DNA of 18,237 nucleotides. Origin: a candidate division WWE3 bacterium RIFCSPLOWO2_01_FULL_39_13. GTDB taxonomy: Bacteria; Patescibacteriota; WWE3; 2-01-FULL-39-13. The notes beneath the pieces are model-generated. The model was not told the DNA's origin and made no database searches. It saw only the letters and a program-made list of their open reading frames with translations. The translations under genes and the position numbers were made by a program. Where the stretch lies: assembly GCA_001772665.1 (NCBI GenBank), contig MEVH01000030.1:1-18237 (forward strand). Reading direction: 5' to 3'. Positions 14,273 through 18,237 of this stretch are shown here, piece by piece. The first letter of the stretch is position 1; each line of letters begins with the position of its first letter.

Positions 14273-14788
14273 TCATCTCCCTAGGATTACGATTATATCC
14301 GCTGAACTCTCCTCTATTATATAGTCCTCTGAAAAGACAAACTCTTCGTCGGGCAGAGCTTTCTGCAAGGCATCTTTTAGACCGGGAAATCCTTTTTTTA
14401 CAGCGATTATAGTTTCTGTTGGGGCACCTTCTATCTGGTTTACATTCGTGCTTATTGATACAGCAGGCTGCCAGCTTACCAGCATATCCTTCAGTTTCTT
14501 AACATCGCCAGATCTGCCTTCGAGGTAAAAGATTTCAATTGAGAGTTCGGTCTCTGGATTCGCATCTTCCATTTTTCCTTCAGACGCAGTTTCTGGATTG
14601 GCAAAGAAGGTTATAGAGTCAGCTTTTTCTTCATCGGCTGTTTTCCCGGTATCCTCTTTATGCGTTGCAGAAGGGGAGGGACTATTTTTCGGACGGCTCA
14701 TATTTCCTTTTATAACAATATAAATAATTGCACCAGTTAATAAAAAGCTGAGTGATAAAAGAATTGTAATAATAAATTTAGTATTCAT
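14273..14788 (-). CDS. membrane-anchored protein with LytR_C-like domain
   Basis: 171 residues. One N-terminal transmembrane helix (residues about 6-27, IITILLSLSFLLTGAIIYIV), then a charged, low-complexity linker (30-80), then a small domain from LSIEIFYLEG (about 82) to SSADIIVILG at the end. The first strand, the GAPTETIIAVKKG central strand and the final S-x-D-I-x-V-I-L-G strand follow the pattern of the LytR_C domain, found at the C-terminus of cell-wall LCP proteins and alone in many CPR membrane proteins. The catalytic LCP domain is absent. It is the last gene of the pilin cluster; the AAAGGAG upstream lies 18 bases from the ATG, too far for a normal Shine-Dalgarno contact. A pilus- or envelope-linked role is inferred from position only. 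Confidence 0.7.
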   Translation of the reverse strand: MNTKFIITILLSLSFLLTGAIIYIVIKGNMSRPKNSPSPSATHKEDTGKTADEEKADSITFFANPETASEGKMEDANPETELSIEIFYLEGRSGDVKKLKDMLVSWQPAVSISTNVNQIEGAPTETIIAVKKGFPGLKDALQKALPDEEFVFSEDYIIEESSADIIVILGR

Positions 14789-14812
14789 ATTGATTAGTTA
14801 TTGAGTCTCCTT

Positions 14813-15199
14813 TTACTCTTCAGTCCATGAAATTAAGTAAACTTTATCAGTCCTTTCAGCTTCGATCTTTATTGACTTCGTGTAGCTTTCGGCGCTTCCG
14901 CTTACTGTAAACTGCCAGTTAGTGCCGTTTTGCGAGAGAATTGATACGCTGCAGGTATTAGAGTTTACCGAAATCTCTGGGGGTACATCTCCATCGACAT
15001 TAAGCCTTATCAATGCTTCTTCACCGCATGCCTCCACAAAATTAAGCGCATCAGATGTCTTTTTCTGCGAAAGAGACATCTGGCCTTCAGAAATCGTCGT
15101 CATTGATAACGTCATTATTATCGAAAGCGTTATAGCAGCAACTATAAGTACGGTTAATAATGCCGAGTAACCTTCTGATTTTCTGTTCATTTTTATCAT
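14813..15199 (-). CDS. PilX/GspK-like minor pseudopilin
   Basis: About 128 residues from ATG 15199; ATG 15190 and TTG 15211 are alternatives and none has a well-placed Shine-Dalgarno sequence. The N-terminus is KMNRKSEG followed by YSALLTVLIVAAITLSIIMT, a prepilin-like basic leader, glycine and hydrophobic helix. Position +5 after the glycine is not Glu, as is usual for the K/X subunit that caps the minor-pilin complex. The periplasm-facing or surface part has two Cys (EACGEE and SNTCSVSI) that could form a disulfide, and a final beta-rich domain. It lies after the PilW-like gene with 38-50 bases between them. Assignment rests on position in the cluster and N-terminal form; the globular part is not recognised. 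Confidence 0.6.
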   Translation of the reverse strand: MIKMNRKSEGYSALLTVLIVAAITLSIIMTLSMTTISEGQMSLSQKKTSDALNFVEACGEEALIRLNVDGDVPPEISVNSNTCSVSILSQNGTNWQFTVSGSAESYTKSIKIEAERTDKVYLISWTEE

Positions 15200-15249
15200 T
15201 TTTCGCTTCAAATTCTACTTATATATTCTCCCTGGACTTCTAACTTAGC

Positions 15250-15771
15250 TTACGGTTTTTCAGACGACGATCGGTTTTCAACACTCTGGCGTGACGAAAC
15301 TGAATGCTGATATTCTTTTCCTCCTAAAGAAGCGCTTTCTATTGTGATCTCGAATGTTATTATTTTGGATGTGCTGTCGGGAGGAGTTTCATCTGCAAAG
15401 CTGAAGGACGATACCTTTACGTTATTTCCGGTAAGTGCGCATGGAGAGGATGAGGTGCATGATCCGGTATTCCCGTATCCCATGTAGAGTGCACCTCCCT
15501 GCAGCCTTATTATAGTAGGATTTCTTGCGGTATCATTTGTCGTGAGCGTTACTTCAATAGGGGAGACCAGGCCTACCGACTGTGCGTTTCTTATCTCATA
15601 GCTGATTTTTGCAGAGGCGTAGCGAAGGTTGTCTGTAACATCCTGCTGAGTGTCCGATCTGACGCGAGCCCGGCTTGCGTTAAGAGCGAACATTACCACC
15701 GCTCCAAGTACTATAGATATAAGCGCGGTGTAAAGCATAATCTCAATTAGCGTAAAGCCAGTTTTTTTCAT
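15250..15771 (-). CDS. PilW/GspJ-like type IV prepilin
   Basis: 173 residues from ATG 15771, one base after the upstream stop (TAA-T-ATG). The class III leader is canonical: MKKTG, cut before FTLIEIMLYTALISIVLGAV, with Glu at +5. ATG 15786 would add five residues (MTKTN) and is a weaker choice. The mature protein has the long N-terminal helix, then DVTDNLRYASAKISYEIRNAQS and a beta domain with a small disulfide loop (GSCTSSSPCAL), a layout common in PilW/GspJ-like minor pilins. The leader peptidase PilD would process it at the membrane, and it would join the pilus priming complex with its three neighbours. Its tight spacing to the upstream gene points to translational coupling. Confidence 0.82.
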   Translation of the reverse strand: MKKTGFTLIEIMLYTALISIVLGAVVMFALNASRARVRSDTQQDVTDNLRYASAKISYEIRNAQSVGLVSPIEVTLTTNDTARNPTIIRLQGGALYMGYGNTGSCTSSSPCALTGNNVKVSSFSFADETPPDSTSKIITFEITIESASLGGKEYQHSVSSRQSVENRSSSEKP

Positions 15772-15772
15772 A

Positions 15773-17620
15773 TTAGTTTTGGTCATGCCCCCAGTCAAAG
15801 TCGTACCAATAGTCAGTACCACTTGAGCCGGATGCTCCCTGCTTAACTAAACCCTTATTGGCATCTGAATAAAATTCGTTGTTTTCTCCATTCCATATAA
15901 TAGTATAAAGATCCTCGGAGTCGTCCCCTAAAAGGATCATAATATCATTAGTATCAAAATCTGGGAGGACACGTACAGTCTTCAGGCTGTCGTCGAGTAC
16001 CTGCATAGAGCGTTCAGACGAAAAGGAGTTTGATGAAGGATTATAAGTTCTATATTTGGGAGTTTTACGCGCTGTATCATCTGATCCATTTGAGTAAATG
16101 ACTAAAGCAAGATCTCCTGAAACGTTTTCAAATCCAAGTGCATAGCTTTTCTGCGATCCTGGATCTGTGTTTGCTGCAATAGTCGGGCCTCCGGTAATAT
16201 TCTGCCAGTTGTATCCATTTGATTCGCGCGAAATAAAGCATGATATGTCGTTAGCTTCATCTTTCATGCATCCTAGAAAGTCATTTGTACCGGGTCTTGC
16301 TGCAAGCTCAACGGTTTCGATTGAATTTGCGATAGAAACGTTTTCAATTTTGTTTTGCCATGAGGTGCTGTTGTTAAGCGGTCTTATATTCGGTTTATAA
16401 TCTCTTACTATCCATAAAAACTGCCAGTCAGCTTGGCTGTACATAAGCATGCCTTTTGCCGGGTTGCTTTGGCCGTACCTGAAAGATATAAAGTCTAAAG
16501 ATGTCGACGATGCGGTGTTCCCGTGTTCAACCGGATTGCTCCATGAAGAGCCATTCCAGAACATTGTATTTGTGTCTCTTGAATAATCTGCTACGACTGC
16601 CGTTGCGCGGTTTGTGCCTGGTTCATTTTTTACAGTGATCCATACCGGGTAACCTCCAGTGTCGCGTGTTGAGGCTTGATTCGTCCAGGTTGTACCGTTC
16701 CAGATCCGGTATTTTGTTGTAAATGTAAAGTCATCGTAAACAACAATGAAGTCCCCATTAGAAAGATAGTCGCCGTCAAAATTGCGTGTTTCAGGGTTTG
16801 TATCATCGCCGTATCCATATAATTGGATAATATTTCCCCATGTTGTGCCATTCCAGGTCTGCATGTATAAGAACTGTCCGCTTTCCGAGTGCTTGGTAAG
16901 CAGGACTTTTTCGTCGCGTGTAGGGGATGAGTACAATTCGAGTCTTCTTAAATTGCGATTTTGCGGGACTCCGAAATAAGGGACTGTAGCTTCGACCGAC
17001 CATGTGCCGGCATGCTTATCAAATATTTTATATTTGACAGTATCATCTGCTCCTGAATAGTCGGCATAGGTTAGCATTCCACCTGTCGAAGTTCCCGTAA
17101 CTGGAATCAATTTCTCCCAGTTTGAAAGATAGGTTGTTGTTTCTACTTTTCTTGGATGCGATGGATTCAGGTTCCAGACAATCTCGGATGTTATTTTTTT
17201 AGTGTCAGGGTCAGAAGTACCGCCAGAGTCGACGATATTACCTGATGCGTCCCTTTCGGCATCTTCTATAGTAATGGTTCTTGTGTAGTTTTCATAAGTA
17301 TCTGGAGTCGGCGTAAGCTCCCAATAGCCGTTGGAGCTGGTAAGTCCGTAAGTTCCGTTTGCAAGTTTGTCCCAGCCTGATTTTTTGATGCTTCTTGTTG
17401 CTTCGACGCCTTCACGCGCCAGCCCTTCGGATATAGAAGTCTCTTCGCTATTCCTGTTTGCTGTGAAGGTATATATGATCGATGCCAGTGACCCTGTGGC
17501 GATTATTCCAAATAATCCCGCAGCAAGAAGGACTTCTAAAACAGAAAATCCACTAAGTTTTGTGAGTCTTGCTGTGGTTTTGAAGATTTTGCCACAAGAT
17601 TGGCATGCATTAGTTGACAT
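15773..17620 (-). CDS. PilV/GspI-like prepilin with large eightfold-repeat (beta-propeller-like) head
   Basis: 615 residues, four to five times a normal minor pilin. A strong AGGAGG five bases before ATG 17620 fixes the start. The leader is long (24 residues) with a CQSCGK motif; cleavage is expected after G24, before FSVLEVLLAAGLFGIIATGS, Glu at +5. Residues 25-175 are a pilin-like helix plus small domain. From about 180 to 600 there are eight repeats of some 50 residues: a strand such as FIVVYDD or MLMYSQ, a polar turn, then an aromatic strand ending in W-N-G-x-x-W. The Trp or Phe positions are 207, 261, 312, 360, 421, 472, 533 and 583. This pattern suggests a beta-propeller, displayed at the pilus tip by analogy with PilC/PilY1 adhesins. 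It overlaps the upstream pilin gene by 11 bases. Ligand unknown. Confidence 0.85.
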   Translation of the reverse strand: MSTNACQSCGKIFKTTARLTKLSGFSVLEVLLAAGLFGIIATGSLASIIYTFTANRNSEETSISEGLAREGVEATRSIKKSGWDKLANGTYGLTSSNGYWELTPTPDTYENYTRTITIEDAERDASGNIVDSGGTSDPDTKKITSEIVWNLNPSHPRKVETTTYLSNWEKLIPVTGTSTGGMLTYADYSGADDTVKYKIFDKHAGTWSVEATVPYFGVPQNRNLRRLELYSSPTRDEKVLLTKHSESGQFLYMQTWNGTTWGNIIQLYGYGDDTNPETRNFDGDYLSNGDFIVVYDDFTFTTKYRIWNGTTWTNQASTRDTGGYPVWITVKNEPGTNRATAVVADYSRDTNTMFWNGSSWSNPVEHGNTASSTSLDFISFRYGQSNPAKGMLMYSQADWQFLWIVRDYKPNIRPLNNSTSWQNKIENVSIANSIETVELAARPGTNDFLGCMKDEANDISCFISRESNGYNWQNITGGPTIAANTDPGSQKSYALGFENVSGDLALVIYSNGSDDTARKTPKYRTYNPSSNSFSSERSMQVLDDSLKTVRVLPDFDTNDIMILLGDDSEDLYTIIWNGENNEFYSDANKGLVKQGASGSSGTDYWYDFDWGHDQN

Positions 17621-18056
17621 TTATTCCTCCTATTTTATTAAGCTCGATGTGTTTTTCGGTTTGTTTTGCCTTTAATGTGACGACTGCCTCAGAAACTGCT
17701 TCTCCTCTTGATGAAAATGTTGTATCTAATGTACCCGATATTTCTATTGAATTTGAGATTGTGAAATCTTCCTTAAAATCGGGCGACAGGCAGGTTCCTG
17801 TATATAGACGGACAATATTTTCGGTAATGCATGCGCCCCAGGTTTCTCCGTTCTTCTGGCTCATTGAATAATTCTGCGCTTTTCTTATCGTGCTTATGAT
17901 TTTGTCTTTGGATAGGGTAAGATTGTTGCTTCCGATGTATGAAGTCAAAAATGGATAGCTTGATGCCGAAAGGATAGCAATAAGAGCTACTATTATAATC
18001 ATTTCGGCGTAGGTCACAGCAGGGAGGACACTGGATCTTAATGGCTTAGTATCCAT
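17610..18056 (-). CDS. FimT/GspH-like prepilin with atypical cleavage site
   Basis: 148 residues if ATG 18056 is used; AGGAA lies eight bases upstream. The N-terminus MDTKPLRSSVLPA is followed by VTYAEMIIIVALIAILSASS, so the position before cleavage is Ala instead of the usual Gly, and Glu is at +5 as required. The segment SKDKIISTIRKAQNYSMSQK then matches the FimT/GspH pattern of a helix with an R-x-A-Q-x-x-S motif. A Cys pair (GACITEN and GTCLSPDF) may be disulfide-bonded. It heads the pilin series H-I-J-K in the usual order (FimT, PilV, PilW, PilX). The reading frame stays open upstream of this ATG to the window edge, so a longer fused protein cannot be excluded. Confidence 0.75.
   Translation of the reverse strand: MDTKPLRSSVLPAVTYAEMIIIVALIAILSASSYPFLTSYIGSNNLTLSKDKIISTIRKAQNYSMSQKNGETWGACITENIVRLYTGTCLSPDFKEDFTISNSIEISGTLDTTFSSRGEAVSEAVVTLKAKQTEKHIELNKIGGINVN
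17621..17631 (-). promoter_or_regulatory. strong ribosome-binding site of the repeat-bearing pilin
   Basis: On the minus strand AGGAGG (17631-17626), then AATAA, then ATG 17620. It is the best Shine-Dalgarno sequence in the window and lies within the end of the upstream pilin gene. It confirms the long, cysteine-containing leader of the pilin. Confidence 0.75.
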
Positions 18057-18236
18057 TTTGTTTGTTCCTGATCTATCTAATATTATGTATTTTTCCCCGA
18101 TATTCAGCATCGAAAGCCTAAGAAAATATGCAGACAGAACAAGATTGAAGATTATCAAAAAGCCTGAAAAGTAGGTTGCGACGGGAACATAGTAAATGCT
18201 TGTCTGAGCTTGAAACAGTGCAAAGGTTAATATCAG
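18057..18236 (-). CDS. in-frame upstream membrane segment, cut by right edge
   Basis: The same minus-strand frame as the FimT-like prepilin has no stop for at least 60 codons upstream and encodes two hydrophobic stretches (LILTFALFQA; YFSGFLIIFNLVLSAYFL) with a short loop QTSIYYVPVAT, then a polar linker (LNIGEKYIILDRSGTNK) leading into the pilin ATG. The other two frames look non-coding. It may be the end of a small membrane protein that shares the frame with the pilin, which would mean a real fusion, because no stop separates them; or the coding of the upstream gene may end in a way not visible here. No known family recognised. Confidence 0.4.
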
Positions 18237-18237
18237 T

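Noticed and set aside
16167..17003. Several 65-77 codon ORFs on both strands within the large pilin gene
   Set aside because: They lie in other frames of a long, motif-rich coding sequence with a strong ribosome-binding site; they have no domain or start evidence.
1..18237. Alternative genetic code (TGA read as glycine) known in some CPR lineages
   Set aside because: TGA ends intact genes at plausible places (AbiEi-type antitoxin, wHTH-phosphoribosyltransferase, LytR_C-like protein), and no conserved domain is interrupted by TGA.

Overview
What kind of organism. The window looks like Candidate Phyla Radiation (Patescibacteria)-type DNA: AT-rich, tightly packed, standard genetic code (TGA ends several intact genes). 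It carries genes often met in such genomes: DUF4143 ATPases, a SWIM-SNF2 helicase, a LytR_C-type membrane protein and a set of divergent type IV minor prepilins. No rRNA, tRNA, CRISPR array or transposase is visible. The phylum call is an inference from gene content and style, not from a marker gene. || Layout. (1) 1-2360: end of one DUF4143-type ATPase (+), a short orphan reading frame on the minus strand, a nearly complete second DUF4143 ATPase (-), a doubtful 125-codon ORF (-) and a 43-residue single-helix membrane ORF (+). (2) 2490-3799: an AbiEi/AbiEii type IV toxin-antitoxin pair behind a 30-bp perfect palindrome that runs from the -10 region past the antitoxin start codon. (3) 3832-7230: a 1132-residue SWIM-SNF2 helicase (-). 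(4) 7307-9676: a type II restriction-modification unit, with a TdeIII-like endonuclease and a C5-cytosine methyltransferase carrying an N-terminal MerR-like DNA-binding domain; a 130-base spacer full of hairpins lies between them. (5) 9734-10755: a winged-helix/ComF-like phosphoribosyltransferase fusion (-) with a three-half-site operator at its own start. (6) 10826-13506: rlmN (-), divergent from an RnfD/NqrB-like membrane domain fused to a ferredoxin-reductase-like FAD/NAD module. (7) 13572-14225: an exported protein. (8) 14273 to the right edge (-): an apparent operon of four minor (pseudo)pilins plus a LytR_C-domain membrane protein. The PilV-position pilin carries an eightfold repeat domain of about 435 residues that reads like a beta-propeller and may form a pilus-tip adhesin or ligand-binding head. 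|| How it fits together. The left two thirds is an accessory, defence-type island (DUF4143 ATPases, AbiE, restriction-modification, orphan regulator). The right third is core metabolism and surface machinery. Type IV pili are known to drive DNA uptake, adhesion and motility; together with a ComF-like domain and a restriction system they make a plausible but unproven DNA-acquisition theme. || Signal at a second scale. Several first-in-unit genes have a -10-like hexamer only 6-11 bases before the start codon and little or no Shine-Dalgarno sequence, as expected for leaderless mRNAs. A clear AGGAGG is seen before an operon-internal gene (17620). Many of the predicted operators overlap these -10/start regions.
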